From NCBI RefSeq assembly GCF_002234675.1, contig NC_019875.2, forward strand, positions 23,402,299 through 23,466,298: a stretch of 64,000 bases of DNA. The letters are read 5' to 3'. The DNA is from Oryzias latipes (lineage: Eukaryota; Chordata; Actinopteri; Beloniformes; Adrianichthyidae). The position numbers and the translations under genes were made by a program. Shown piece after piece: positions 1-11,875 of the stretch. Under the pieces are notes generated by a model. That model worked only from the letters and a program-made list of their open reading frames with translations. It was not told the DNA's origin and did not search any database. The first letter of the stretch is position 1. Each line of letters opens with the position of its first letter.

Positions 1-1602
1 GTGACAGATTTTCTCCCATGTTTGATGGGGACTCAAGTCATCTTTTATCAAAATCACAACAGATTGCAAGGTTGGAATTGCAGAGAGAAGGTTTTTTTTG
101 CTCAATTGCACCTTCTCTACAAAATACTGGGGTCTTATGAGGGGCTAGATTTTCTTTTAAAACAAAGAAATAAGAATTAAAAGATGGCTTTGTAAGGACA
201 TTGCATAGTAATTGGTGCCCTGCATTTTTCATTTTAATATTTCTTTTTTGATATGCTTTTTACTGTATTACAATGGCATCTTCTTTGAGGTACACCTATT
301 AGCATTAATGCAAGATTTCTAGTTCTCTACCTCTTTTTAACCTTCATTTTACACTCAGCTGTAAGCACTGCAGTAAAGAACTTTTGTTCTATAAATCGAT
401 CTTGCTGCCCTGCATTTTAAGAGTACATTCAGCTGTAGCTGCACTCACCTCACCCTCAACAACGTGCGTTCAAGCGGCCACTTCTAATGAAAAGTCTATG
501 TAAACGCGCGTAAACGTTGAGTTAGAAGTCCCTCCCTGCTTGTCCAGTGTGAACACCTTGGGCTATCTGCATCTATCACGTCTCACGTGTGTCCATAGCT
601 TTACATTCTGGTTAAGTGAAAGAGGACCTCATGTGGTTCAACACTTTAAAAGCTTCACAGACACACTGACTGTATGCTCTCTTTCATGGTACCACAGGTG
701 TGCTTCGGCAGCATGATGGCGTGCAGGTGAAAGAAGCGATTTTTTTCAAAGGAGTCCAACACACACGAAGAAGCTCTGACAACCTTCTGAGCGAGCAGAG
801 ACATCCAATCTTTGTTTGGAGGGGATTGTACTTTCCGCTTGATTTTGCAGGCATTTATTCATTACAAAAACAAAAACAAAAACAAAAAAAACACATAGAG
901 AAAAAAACTGCCAGCAGTTATTTTCTTGTGCACGAAAACTAATGACCTGTGCCTAAGGATGGACTCATTCGAGCCTGTGCTGCCTGACTGTCCCCCAGCC
1001 AATTCAATTAGGTCTTCAACGTTTGGAATAATCAGTCATCAAATAAGAGGTTGGAAAGAGTTGCCTGTGAAGCATACAAGTAAAAGTATTTTTTCTTCTA
1101 AGCACAAAATTTCTCATTAGGTTGGTGGAATGACCTGAGAAGAGAGATTCACTCATATCTCTAATTCAGAGCATAAGTTTGCATATTGTATCCTCAATCT
1201 CTGTGATGTATTATAGAGTGTGAGCCGGGATTCATGAAAGAGTGGGGGAAGGATGGGAGTTTTGTTTTGCAGTGGGTTACTAACTCAGTCTCTGTGTGTT
1301 TGATTGGGGTTCACTAGGGACAATACTCCCTGATGCTAAAAAACACATTCATTTTTGGATTCACTGCAAATTGCAGGTCAAGGTCAAGCATCGGTTTGAT
1401 GCTTGAAACAGTTGGAAACTACAGAACGTTTGTCATTGATCTGTTATCTGTTTGAAGGCAGTCCTTCAACATTGTTATTTTTTTAAATAAATTACTAAGC
1501 GATTTTTTTCCAGAGAGGCTGAATTTTCAGAAGTAAAAATTCTCTGAATTGCATATTTGCATATCCTCCAGCTTTGTATACATTTGCTGTATCTGTTCAG
1601 TT

Positions 1603-2308
1603 TTGAACACCCTCTCTGATGAAAATTGTGTTTTTCACAGGTTCTTGGAGCATTTTTCTCATGATGGAAGACATATCTAAAATAAATTAAGATTAAAACT
1701 GTGTTTCTGAGTGCCGGTATACTCTTTATTTTAAATCTCTTGAACCAATGCATTTTAATTGCCAACCCAAACAAAATAGGTTTACCCATTTTAAAAGTTT
1801 TTCTACAATTTTGCCATCTTCTTTTCTGTAGCCACGTCCCTCTCCTACATTCTGATGCATCCATTTGCAGACAAATAGATCTGTGTACGTCTTTGTTTTC
1901 CTCGTCTGAGCTGGGATCTGGCACAAAACTGGACGGCTGGATAGCTACGATACAGTTCGAAATTTTTGTTGCTCTTGCAATGTTAGGTTGGGGTTGTGAA
2001 GGGCTGTAAGCTAGCAGGAGAGTGCAAACAAAAGGGGTGATGGGAAATAAAGGCAGTCTCACTCTGTACATATAGCCAACAACTCAAAGGTGAATTTTTG
2101 ATTTCTATGTTTGATTTTGGTTTAAAGTGGAATTATCATTGTTGTGATGGGAAATAAAGGCAGTCTCACTCTGTACATATAGCCAACAACTCAAAGGTGA
2201 ATTTTTGATTTCTATGTTTGATTTTGGTTTAAAGTGGAATTATCATTGTTCGAAAACCACTCAGAACACTTTTAAATAGAACAAAAGATTATTGGAATGG
2301 GACTGTGA
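1603..2308 (+). mobile_element. Dispersed family A element, copy 1
   Basis: One of six copies of a non-coding repeat. It shares the family landmarks: a start with the 'guide' text gttcttggagcatttt, the motif ccatttgcagacaaatagat, the motif gggctgtaagcta, and an end matching caaaagatnattggantggga. This copy carries an exact 107-bp tandem duplication (2037-2143 and 2144-2250). No coding potential is shared with the other copies. The candidate terminal inverted repeats and lack of ORFs suggest a non-autonomous DNA transposon. The left boundary is approximate. Confidence 0.65.
2037..2250. repeat. Exact tandem duplication, 107 bp x 2
   Basis: The unit beginning gtgatgggaaataaagg and ending ttatcattgtt occurs twice back to back with no differences seen by eye. 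It lies inside family A copy 1. The lack of divergence suggests a recent event or ongoing conversion. Confidence 0.9.
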
Positions 2309-2806
2309 AAGCATCAAAGTTATTTTCACCAAACAGAAAAACATTAAGCTGTTTTTGTCCGATTCTTTGACATTTTTTTTTTTTGGAGTCAGAAAGCAAG
2401 GGCTTTCTGCACCTGATCATTATAGACTGGGCATGCCATGAACAGATTTGTGCAGGTCTGGGGTTTGGGGGTGCCAGCAAAGGCACAATGCTATAGACGC
2501 AAATCCTCTGGGAAGTGCCTGGAAAAATCTGCAGCTTAAAAGGACGATGAAAAGGTGTTTTGCGGAAGAGGAAACACACACTGTGGTAGAAAGAAAAAAG
2601 AGGCATTCCTGCTGCAATATAGATGCACCTTGAATATTACACTTGCAGGGTAAACAGGAATGTAAAAGGAAGACAGTTTATGAGTTGGTATGTGCATTAA
2701 AAACAGCTTTGAAAAACTCAGACTGCAACTCGCGCCATCACGCTTGGATGATGCCTAAAAGAAGCCTTGAAGGAAAATGACAAATGAGTCAGCTCATGAG
2801 CCCCCC

Positions 2807-2810
<4 letters not shown>

Positions 2811-2850
<40 letters not shown>

Positions 2851-2870
2851 ACGCACACACACACACACGC
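2811..2870. repeat. (CA)n microsatellite
   Basis: Nearly pure CA dinucleotide run with a few interruptions (cccacgc near 2848). Its translations give spurious His-Thr or Cys-Val ORFs on the two strands. Confidence 0.95.
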
Positions 2871-3854
2871 ACACATACACGTGTCACCACTTGTATGCAC
2901 TCTGCAAGCTGCTACTGTATGTCCTTCTTTTTTCCGTGGATCTAACATATGTTGCTTAACATAAAATATACAACATATAATATATAAGTGAAATAATAAT
3001 TTTGCAGTGTTAGGATTTTTTAATTAGCACTTTATGACTTCATATCCAGATGCATGATTATTTAAATCAATATTTGTCAAAAAATACTTTTGCCAAAGTT
3101 ATGACTTAGAAAATAAAACTATTTACTCTCTGGGGATTATTGGAGATGACACTAGAAAACACAAACCCACTTGATCGGTGAGGAATTACACAACACATAC
3201 CTCCCCAGTTCCTATCACACTTCTGATGCCAACCATAACCCTGTTATCAAAATAATACGAGGAGAGAATAGAGTCTTATTGCCAATGTAGTAAAGAAAAA
3301 ATGTTGGGTTCCCTCTATAACGGAGAAGATATTCAGATTGTGCAATGAACTTTAAAGGAAAACAAAGTCTGGGGATAAAATAAAGACTAGTCCTTGGAAA
3401 ACATATGAAACTGATTAGGAGGAGGACAAGACAAAATGATGCAAACAGAGAGTGTTGCTTGTGTGACGTGTTCATCAAACTGAAGCTTGCAGAACTGCTA
3501 GTCTGAGCCTCAAGTCTAAGCAGATCAACCGCCCTCTAAAGAAAAAGCATTGTTATTGACAAATAGGATCTGACAGCAACTTCCCAACAGCTCCATGTAC
3601 AATTTTGCATAGTGTGCTTAAGCGTGTGAGTAACAAAGTGTTTCTGTGATTCTTTTGTTCTCCTCCAGCCAAAGTAAAAAGTTTTTTATTTTGTTTTAGA
3701 ATCAATACTCCTAAAAATAATATTATTCTCGTTATATGTACTTACACTTTAATGAGTGCATTTTTTTTTTTTTTTTTTTAACTTGTCCTGTCCAACAGCT
3801 AGGCAAACAGATGAGAGCTGAGGGCCTCTTGTGTTGGACATATTTTATTTTAAC

Positions 3855-3912
3855 AAGAGGGGTTATTCATCTTCAGACAAACCAAAGGTATGTCTGAATA
3901 AACCCCTTTTGT
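3855..3912. repeat. Inverted repeat (hairpin) near the 3' end of the retroposed element
   Basis: The arm around ggggttattcatcttcagaca pairs with tgtctgaataaacccc across a short loop (aaccaaaggta). Only a small bulge (tct) breaks the stem. In the sense orientation of the element it sits roughly 80-130 nt before the poly(A) tail, where some LINEs carry a reverse-transcriptase recognition stem-loop. Confidence 0.7.
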
Positions 3913-5245
3913 AATTGAGGCCAAACTTTATTAATTTCAATCATGTTTGAAAATCTTTGGTGTTGGACCGGACGGAAAAGGAAAGAGGGGAAGAAGAGAG
4001 AGGGACGTTAGAGAGAGGGGGGGGTAGGAGGGTGATAATAGGAGGGGAAGGGGGGTAAGACCATGAAGCAGCATAGAGCAGGCAGGTTTACTGGTTGTTT
4101 ATCGTTACGGTACGGTTCAAATGTAGTACAAAAAGGGCGGGGCCTGTTCACACACACTCAAATATTATCAACACACCTGCTAGCCGCAAAAATGTCCACA
4201 TGTCAACATGCACACAAAACAGATAGTGTTCACGAACGCATACCTATGCCTTTAAACCAACTAGTGTGAAATCTTTCATTCAATCATGCAAACTATTAGT
4301 GCAAAGGTGAGCTAACACCTGTGCTCAGGTGAGTGTTTATGTTCTTCTAAAATGGATGATGGAATGTGAAAAGAAGGAGGAGGAGCGCCCAGCCACCCCC
4401 ACACCCATACCCCCGCCGCAGCAGCAGCGGCAGCCGGAGCCCCCCCAACGCCACACGGGAACAGGCAGGGAACAACCGCCCCCCGGGCGACCAAGACCGC
4501 CACCCAGGCCAGGGCCAGCAGGACCGCCGCGAGGCCCCCAGAGCCAGAGAGCAGGGAGGCGCAGAGGGAAAGAGAGCGCCGCCCCAGCCCAGCCAGGAAA
4601 GCAGCCCCCCGCCGCGCCGGAAGAGCCCAACGCAGGGCCCCACCGGAGAGGGACGCCCACAGCCCCAGACGAGCACCCCACCACCACCCAGGAGTTCCGG
4701 GCATCCCCCCGCCCCGACCCCAGGTACGAGCCAGGACCCCCCAAGGGAGACCCGCTCCGCACTCCAGGCAGCCACCCACCCGGCCCACGGTTGGTCCAGG
4801 TAGGAGCAAGGCAGGGGCCCGCCGCCCCCGCCCAGGAGGGGGGAACCCCGGGGAAAAAAGGGCGGCCCACAAGGGATGTTATAAATATGGCCCGACCAGG
4901 CTCGGCCATGTTGGAAGTTTGGCGGGGCCCAGCGTCCAGGGGCAAGGACCAGGACCCACCCCCCAGGGACACGAACACCCCCGGCTCAGGTGTAATATGA
5001 ACCCCCCCACCGTGCGGAGAGAGCACCGCCGGGCCCAGGGAGCCGGCACCCAAGGGACACGGCCGCCATCGCCAAGAGGCCCGCACCCCCCACCAGGGAA
5101 GGGGTAGGGGACAGATGGACCCAGGTCCCACCTTCCTTGTAAAATGTGTGTGCGTGTATGGGTGTTTGAGAGGGTGTTTGTGTGCATGTGTGTGTGTTTA
5201 TGTTTGAATGTATATATTGAAGGGGGAGGGGTGTGTGTACTAAGG

Positions 5246-5460
5246 GGGGTGCAGTTAAAATTGGCGAGTAGGGCACTAAGGGGACATCTCCTGATTACTC
5301 ACAGTGATGTCCCCTCACCCTCCACACCAAGGGGCCCTAAATGTCTAAGGTGCGGTTAAAATTGGCGGGTAGGGTGCCAGGAGGACATCTGCTGCTTGCT
5401 TGCAGTGATGTCCAAGCACCCCCCCTACCAAGGACCCTACATGTCTAAGGTGCAAATAAA
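5246..5460. repeat. Tandem repeat of about 101 bp, two units plus start of a third
   Basis: The core gtgc(a/g)gttaaaattggcg(a/g)gtaggg recurs at 5249 and 5350, and a decayed third start (ggtgcaaataaaac) follows at 5450. Each unit contains a g(a/g)ggacatct ... cagtgatgtcc pair that can fold back on itself. It lies inside the GC-rich retroposed element. Confidence 0.8.
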
Positions 5461-7719
5461 ACCGAAAGAGGGGGGGCCCACTCCATACGGCAACCATAGG
5501 AGGGGGGCCACTCCCAAGTAGCCCCCCCCCCAAGGCGCATCGCAGGCTAGACCCCCCACCCCCTCACCCTAATATGAGGTTATATAAGGAAGGGGGTAAG
5601 TTGGGGACAGCTGGTAGACTGTCCCCCGGTGGTCAAACAGCCGTCCCCCAGCCCACCCCCAGCAAAGGGGCCAGGGCCACCCAGCCCAGGGGCCCACCCC
5701 CGGAGGCGCCGACACCCCAGGCCCGGCACCACCCACCCCACACAGAGAGAGAGGAGCCAGAAAGCGTCGCCCCCCCCCCGGAGCAAGCCCAGGCCCCCAC
5801 CCCCAGACGCCGGCCCTAGAAGAGCTCTGGTCAGGCCTCGACGGGACCGAGGAGGCCAACCGGCCGAGGCAACCACTGATTGCCTCAGCGGAGACCCTGA
5901 CCCGCTAGCCCCCCCCACTTAATGAGTGCATTTTGATCTTGTGAGGAATTCCGGCTGGCTTCTTCGTATTTTTTTGTGTTTTTTTTTCCAAGCTGCAAGA
6001 ACGTCTCACAGAACAGCTTTCAGTAAAATTCATTCCCTAAGATTGTGGCCTTTTTTGTCTGAGCCTCATTTTAAAGACATATGCTCAAATCTGAATAAAT
6101 TACTTCAATAATAGTACAGCTTTTTTTTAAGCAAAGCAGTATGCGTTCAAAGTGTACTTTTCCCCACACACTGGCTGACCAGGACAGACCGGTATTTAGA
6201 CCTAAAGGTGAGTTAGTGTCATTTGATTGTGAATAAAACATGCTTCATCCTCTGCTACATTTTCAGTTCAATTTGAGGGATTATTTTGCATCTCGCAGTC
6301 TCTAAATTCAACTTGGATTAGGCATAAACAGAGAGGCTGTCTTTCTGTTTTATCACCCCCAATTATCTATTTGCTTAGAGCCTGTTTGGGGGCTGATTAA
6401 GGAGAAAGGGCGAAAACTGCAATTGCAAGGCAGTGCTTTAAATAAACTATTACGCTCTGAGAAAACCATTGTCTTTGTGACCTTTAATTAAAACGCGCTA
6501 AGTTTGTGTAACTTTCTGACTTTTCTGCTGAGGGATTGTTTGCTGCTCATCCTTGGGGGCTCGGATGGTCTTTAGGCAGAGAGGAGCTCCACGCCGCAGG
6601 GCTCTTGTTGTGCAACAGCCTGGCTCACATTATTAGATCCACACATCACGGCGAGCAGCTTAGACAAGCACCAAAGTTAATAGTTTTGGAATACAAAATG
6701 GAACATAAATTGTATTTATTGTCTTAAAGGCTGAGGGGGACAAAAGGAAACCTGCTGCCAAACATGCTGATGCTGAGCAGAAGCAGTGTAATAACCTCTC
6801 TATGTATGCATGAATCATGCAAAGCCACACAGAAGCATCCACCCACTAACGAATAACAAAAACATCAAGAGAGCAACAAAGGAAAACACACATCAGCAGA
6901 GCATGGGAATGCAAGTAGTCTTTCTGTGGTCAGAAATGCGAGTAGACGTGCACACTTTAGTGTCCCAGGGGGGCATATAAATTAACTAAATTTAGTAAAT
7001 GAGCTGCTGCTCAAAGATAAATGCAAATTTCCTATTTACTTGTTTCTCTAGATCTGCAAAGAATCCAGCATGGAATGCACTGACGGGCTACTTATTTTAA
7101 ATTACCTTTATGACAAGATTATGTTGCAAATATGTGATAAATTATAGATTTAAATTACATGTCTGCAGAAAAAAACCTGTCAATGACTAAGGCCCCCTGG
7201 GAGATATTATGGTGCTTAGTAAAACTCACTTCCACCAGTGCTTTTTGTTGTTTTTGCTGAGGTCTAACAGTTCATGGCTTTATTAAACGGAGAGGCAAAG
7301 ACAAAAAGATAGAAATTAATTGGAAAGATTTGGCCAGAGGCTCAGCAGACTCATCCATGAATGCAAGAATGACTTTTGCTCTGAGGCTCCTTCTCTCTAT
7401 GGGAAAGAAAGCATAATATTTTACTTAACTCAGATGTGTGCTTTGGTTCAAAAAGACTTGTTCTGACCAACACTCACCATGTTTTTTAATATTCCTGTCT
7501 TGCAAAACAAAAACAAAAAAAAAACATCATTTTAGCTGCTTTTTGCATTCTACACACAAATATAAAACAAGAAAATACCTCCTTTCCACCCTATTAAGAA
7601 CCTCCTCATATTTTGGCCAATAGCTGGGCTTTTTATGATCATAAAGAAGAGTTCAAATGTCCTTGTAAGGTAGCAACCAGTGGACACTGCAATTAGAACT
7701 AAACTAAATTTGGATTGTC

Positions 7720-7929
7720 ATGACAACTAAAATGCTGGGGGTGGTGATATTATTAGTTTATGCTTGCTTGCTGTGCTTTCCACTTCTTCTGCTTCAACTT
7801 GCTACGCCTTCAGATGTTCCCAGTGTGGAACCTAAATGCCAGGCACATCGAATGCAAATACAGGGACTGGAGTACTTAATGCTGCGTGCCAGCTCCTACG
7901 CCCACAACTACACGCACCTCTGTCTTTGA
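7720..7929 (+). other. Unassigned 69-codon ORF with a hydrophobic start
   Basis: Starts with ATG and has a strongly hydrophobic stretch at about residues 5-27, resembling a signal peptide, then 40 polar residues with two cysteines. I do not recognise it. It lies in the presumed kcnab1 intron on the opposite strand, has no clear promoter, splice signals or neighbours, and is a length expected by chance. Treat it as probably not a gene. Confidence 0.12.
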
Positions 7930-10212
7930 AGAGAATCTCTGCTAGATTTGGTATCACTTGAAGAAAACTTGAAGGATTTTGTGTAACCCAGGTTTAACTC
8001 CAGACTTGGCTTTGCATCAAAAAAAAGAGAATCCCTGTCAGATATCTTTCAAAGGAACTCTAGTCTAGAATGTACTTTTAAAGCTTTGAATCACAGGTTG
8101 GAGATACAAAGGATAAAAAATACTGTTAAGTATTTCCTTTTGGTGGTTAAAGTGAATTTATTTGTCATTTTGTAATTTTGATTTACACAAAAATAAAAAG
8201 CCTCAACATGCTTTTAGTTTGACCAGTTAAAACACACTCTGAAAAAGGAACACTTTAGGGCAAATCCAGCTTCATGAGCAGCGTAAATTAAGAAAACCTT
8301 TTAAAACAAACTGCATCAACTGCTACCTGCTACGTTTTTGGGGGAGCATAAAAAATGTGTAATCTTCTCCAGTCAAAGAAACTCTTTTGCCTTTTTAACA
8401 AACTCAAGAACTTGTTGCGCTTTCAAAGATGCACTTGAAATTTCACTGGGGGTTGAAAAAAACCTTTGCAGTGTGTGCTCTACCTTGTTTCTTTGGCCTG
8501 CTGAACTCATCATAGACCATGATTTTCTGACATCAGGGGGTCATCAAGGCCATCATCTCTTGTAAAAACTGCACGACCAAGATCACTCTAAGAAACCTTT
8601 TGACCTTTAGATCCCTTTTTTTTCATTTGTGACAATTTTTTGAACATAATTAACTTAAAGAACTTTAATGTTCTTGCAAAACAAGGCTTTTATTCTTAAT
8701 CGTTTCATTTGATGGAAAAGACCAGCTTGTGAAGTGTGACAGCCTGTCTTTTCGTTTCAATGTTGTCATGGAAACAAGTTAAAATTTAGTGACATAAAGG
8801 CTCTAAAATAATAATCTGATTTCCTCACATCTATTTCTTTTGCTGTCTCTTCTAGGTGAACTGACCCATGTGCCCCTGTTGTCCCTTCAGATTTTTTTCT
8901 AATTCTAACCATGTTTTCTTTCTTCCCCTTTTTTTCTTTTTTTTCCTTTTCCTTTCCGGCTGGACGCCTTTCTGTAATGGCCCTTCACCTGTGTCTGTTT
9001 TGACCCTGACAAGGTAACAGTGATGTCATCCTCTCCAGTGATTACCAGGGCGAGGTGAGAGCTACTGTTTTACTCCTGTGGTCTGCATGGAGAGCCCACT
9101 CACACAGATAAGAGAGCATTGTTTGCTTGGCCCGGCCTGCTTTCTACTCCCACACAGACACACATGGAGAGCCTCACCGCCCGCACGCCACAGCTTGACT
9201 GTCACACTTTCCAGAATGTGTGGTGTGATTATGTCCAGTTATCAAGAAGTGTGTGGAGAATGACTACAGTCTTTTATAAGATTTTAGTTTTAAAGCCTCA
9301 ATTTCTTTGTAAAATATGACAAAGTTACAAAAAAGTTTAGTTTTTATCTTTATTTTATTGTTAAGGGCCAGTTTTGGCTATGCTTTTAAAAATTGGATAT
9401 GCCAAGTAGAAAAAGTAAACATTTTAGGTAAGAGTATAGGTAAAAAAAAGGGATAAATCTTTCCTCCATAGAGCCGTAAATGACAAAAAATACTATTTCT
9501 GGTCTGTTCAGCTGATGTATTTTGCAGGGAAATAAAAAAAATCACAAACACTTAACTGTTTTGATTATCCATAACTTTGTTTCTGTTCTGTTATTTTTCA
9601 TTTTTTTTTTCTATTTTTAAATATCAGTCTGCCTGAATTGTTTGTATTTCATGTTTTATTGTTCTAAATGAATTCTTTGCATTTCACGTGTTGTCTGGTA
9701 TTTCAGTATTTCTCATTTTGAATGAATTCAATCTCATCTCAGGACACCCTTAATTTATGTTCAATGTTTCTATTGACAGACATTTTTGTTTTTCTGTAAA
9801 ACAAACAAAAAAAAGTCTGACTTTTTGTCTTTGTTCAAAATGTTAATCCTCAGTTTATGTATTTGGTCAAAATAATTAAGTATTCATAATTAAATTGCCA
9901 TTGATTACTACCTTTCTGTTACTTTTCACTAATTCCTGTAACAAAAATAGAATTTAACACGAATGTGTGTGTGTTTTTAAGTTCTCTGGATGTTATCACC
10001 ATAAATCTGTGCAAGAGCAAACCACTAAGTTTTTGTCTTCACAGACACGTAGTACCATCCCACTCATCGCCTGTCCATGCTCATATAATCCTTTCTGCCA
10101 TTTGTTATTCAGTTGATTTCTTTTTTCACTATTATTTTCCGCTGTTAGTCTGCAGCACTGTATCTCCATCTTTCTCCTTTTGTTCTAACAACTTCCTCAT
10201 CAGTTTGCGTAC

Positions 10213-10427
10213 CTGTACTTCATGCCAGTCTGCTTGGCGGTTGACTCCTTCAGGTTGTGGTGGTATCGGTGGGTGAAGGAGCCCAGGCTGCGTGCGATCA
10301 GAGCCACGGTGCGAAAGCGAGCCCGGGCATGACTGGTTGTGTTGGGGCTGGTGGCGTTTTGCTTGCTGTGCTCACCATTACGAGGGGCTTTCAGCCCATG
10401 GTCCGTGCATGCAAAAGACACCTGCAT
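10213..10427 (-). CDS. kcnab1: Kv channel beta-1 subunit, first coding exon (Kv-beta-1.1 type)
   Basis: Encodes the first 71 residues plus two bases of the next codon. It begins MQVSFACTDH, contains FRTVALIARSLGSFT and ends ESTAKQTGMKY. This matches the variable N-terminus of the mammalian Kv-beta-1.1 isoform as I know it. The exon ends in a donor AG|GTACGC at 10212, the expected junction just before the conserved aldo-keto reductase core, which is encoded beyond the left edge. The ATG at 10427 has A at -3 and gives the family's usual start. In Kv-beta-1.1 this segment acts as an inactivation ball that plugs Kv1 channels, and its activity depends on the redox state of an N-terminal cysteine; Cys7 is present here. 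The beta subunit sits on the cytoplasmic face of Kv1 channels. Other isoforms use other first exons, none of which I found. A teleost kcnab1 a/b duplicate cannot be told apart from this exon. Confidence 0.92.
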
Positions 10428-11720
10428 TGTTGCAGGCAAAGGCCACTTGTTAAACCAAAAAAAAAAAGGCGTGTTTTATGTCCTTAAAGTGCTCGAGTCT
10501 CTCCTTTCTGTCCTTGCAGCTTTGACACAGTGTTTGTTTTTATTTGTAAGTCAGAAATCCAGGCCAGTGCAGAGTAAAACAGCTGAATGTAGACGTCACA
10601 GGAGGGAGGGACGGGATCATGGCATTGTTATTATTTTCCTTCTCAGGGAGGGATCTCCAACCTGTGCAACGTCCCAATTGGAATGATCTGTCTTGGACGG
10701 GGAGACTGTATCTGAAAATATGAGATAAGAAAGAGATGAAGGCAGACATATGAAAAAAAGTCAGGAGTTGGTAAAGAAAAGAAAAGCTGTGCTTTCGTTA
10801 AGTGTGTCAATTTCCCCAGTTAAAACCTCCTGCCCTAATCTTTAAGCTCCTTCAACACGACAAATGAGATCTGTGTGGCCCAGTTTTGATCTTTTCAGCG
10901 ACGCTGCTTTTTTTTTCCTGTACCATTTCCCCTTTTTCAGCTAAAATTTGGACTCCTACCCAGTCATTTTAATCCACTTCTATCTCGGAAGGATCTTTCT
11001 TTTAGATTTTTTGGGGGAGCATTTGAGAGCACCATCACACTGTGCTACACACATGCACATCATCAAAAACACGTGCACTCATTCATCTCAGGAAGAAGAT
11101 CATGCTTTCACAGAAGCACAAATCCTTGCGAACAAAACTGTACACGTCCAGATGTTTTCTGCCAAACAGCTGCATTAGCCTCCATCCACACGCTCACACA
11201 CACACATCAAAAACTGATACAAGTGCTCTTACACAGTGGGTTGCCAGAGATCAGACAGACGAGGCAGGATGTACTGATGTGTGCTCCCGTTAAACTTTGA
11301 GAGGGATCAAACGGTGTTACGCAGAGAGCAGAGGTCTCTTGAAGGTCTGCAACCCACAGCTGTCCTCGAACCCAGCAGAGAATCTTGTCCCGTCTCCAAA
11401 GTCCTCACGGGAGACACAGAGCTTGCTGGGGTCCCCGGCTTTGCAGTGAGACAGGTCTGATTGATAAAGGAAACCTGGAACAGACATGCAGAGAGGAGAA
11501 GGACATGGATAGAAGAGGATGCATGGTATCTCACTTCAGGGAGAGGAGAACAGATGCAGCGAGGAGGCGAGGAGCAGCATGTGCTGAGAGAAGAGAGTAC
11601 AGCAGTCGCTGAGTGAGGGGGAGAGCATGTGTGTATAGGCGACTGGCTCTGACTGAGAGCCCGAAAGAACTGCAGTGCTTTTCACCATGGCGCCACACAG
11701 AGAGAGGAGGGGAGAGAGTT
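10428..11720 (-). promoter_or_regulatory. kcnab1: Probable kcnab1 5' UTR and promoter region
   Basis: This follows from position upstream of the first coding exon. On the minus strand 11300-11700 is rich in CTCTC/CTGCT text and less AT-rich than its surroundings, as is common for leaders of neuronal genes. A possible leader donor (GAA|GTGAGA) lies near 11534. No TATA box or clear transcription start can be picked out. Confidence 0.3.
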
Positions 11721-11875
11721 ATATTCTGAATGGAGATGCAAGGATGTGACTTAATGTATTGTGTGTGTTTAGTCCCTCTCCAATCATTTCTTAATGGACT
11801 GTACAAGTGTTCCCAGTGGTGTCTTTGATTTGTTGACAAATTATTCATTATTAAAAAAAACTGTCATTTTCTAAA

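Larger units (their letters stand above)
3749..5934 (-). mobile_element. GC-rich retroposed element with 16-bp target-site duplication
   Basis: The 16-mer TTAATGAGTGCATTTT occurs at 3749-3764 and again at 5919-5934, bracketing a 2154-bp insert. Directly inside the left copy is a run of T (to 3779), which reads as a 3' poly(A) tail on the minus strand. A long duplication plus a tail at one end is the signature of LINE-type target-primed insertion in minus orientation. The 5' three quarters (about 4370-5920) is extremely G-rich on the sense strand; the 3' part (3780-4360) is of ordinary composition and contains a hairpin (3855-3912). No reverse transcriptase or endonuclease reading frame is visible. 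The long Pro/Arg-rich or Gly-rich ORFs here occur in several frames at once and reflect base composition. It could be a LINE with 5' UTR and 3' end but a deleted body, or a non-autonomous relative. Confidence 0.75.
1..10212 (-). other. kcnab1: kcnab1 intron 1 (5' part, continues off the left edge)
   Basis: The donor of the kcnab1 first exon lies at 10212/10213, so everything to the left is inferred to be intron. I looked for the next Kv-beta exons (the short conserved exon that opens the aldo-keto reductase core, and the one after it) and for other Kv-beta-1 first exons on the minus strand, and found none. The first intron of this gene is very long in mammals, so this is expected. Apart from the repeats listed separately (1603-2308, 2811-2870, 3749-5934), I see only AT-rich unique-looking DNA, with nothing supportable in 1-1600, 2310-3740 and 5940-10200. 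Confidence 0.75.

Noticed and set aside
4312..5922. Several ORFs of 100-264 codons in the GC-rich block, on both strands
   Set aside because: They occur in all frames at once, are low-complexity (Pro/Arg or Gly), and lie inside the retroposed insert; caused by base composition.
7720..7929. Possible secreted cytokine-like first exon
   Set aside because: Hydrophobic start only; no donor after it and no further exon; chance ORF is likelier.
8830..9060. Exon-like pieces on the plus strand (acceptor ctcttctag at 8856; a 41-nt block ending GAG|GTGAGA at 9055)
   Set aside because: The reading (NSDVILSSDYQGE) has no family I recognise, the 41-nt acceptor is poor, and no partner exon was found.
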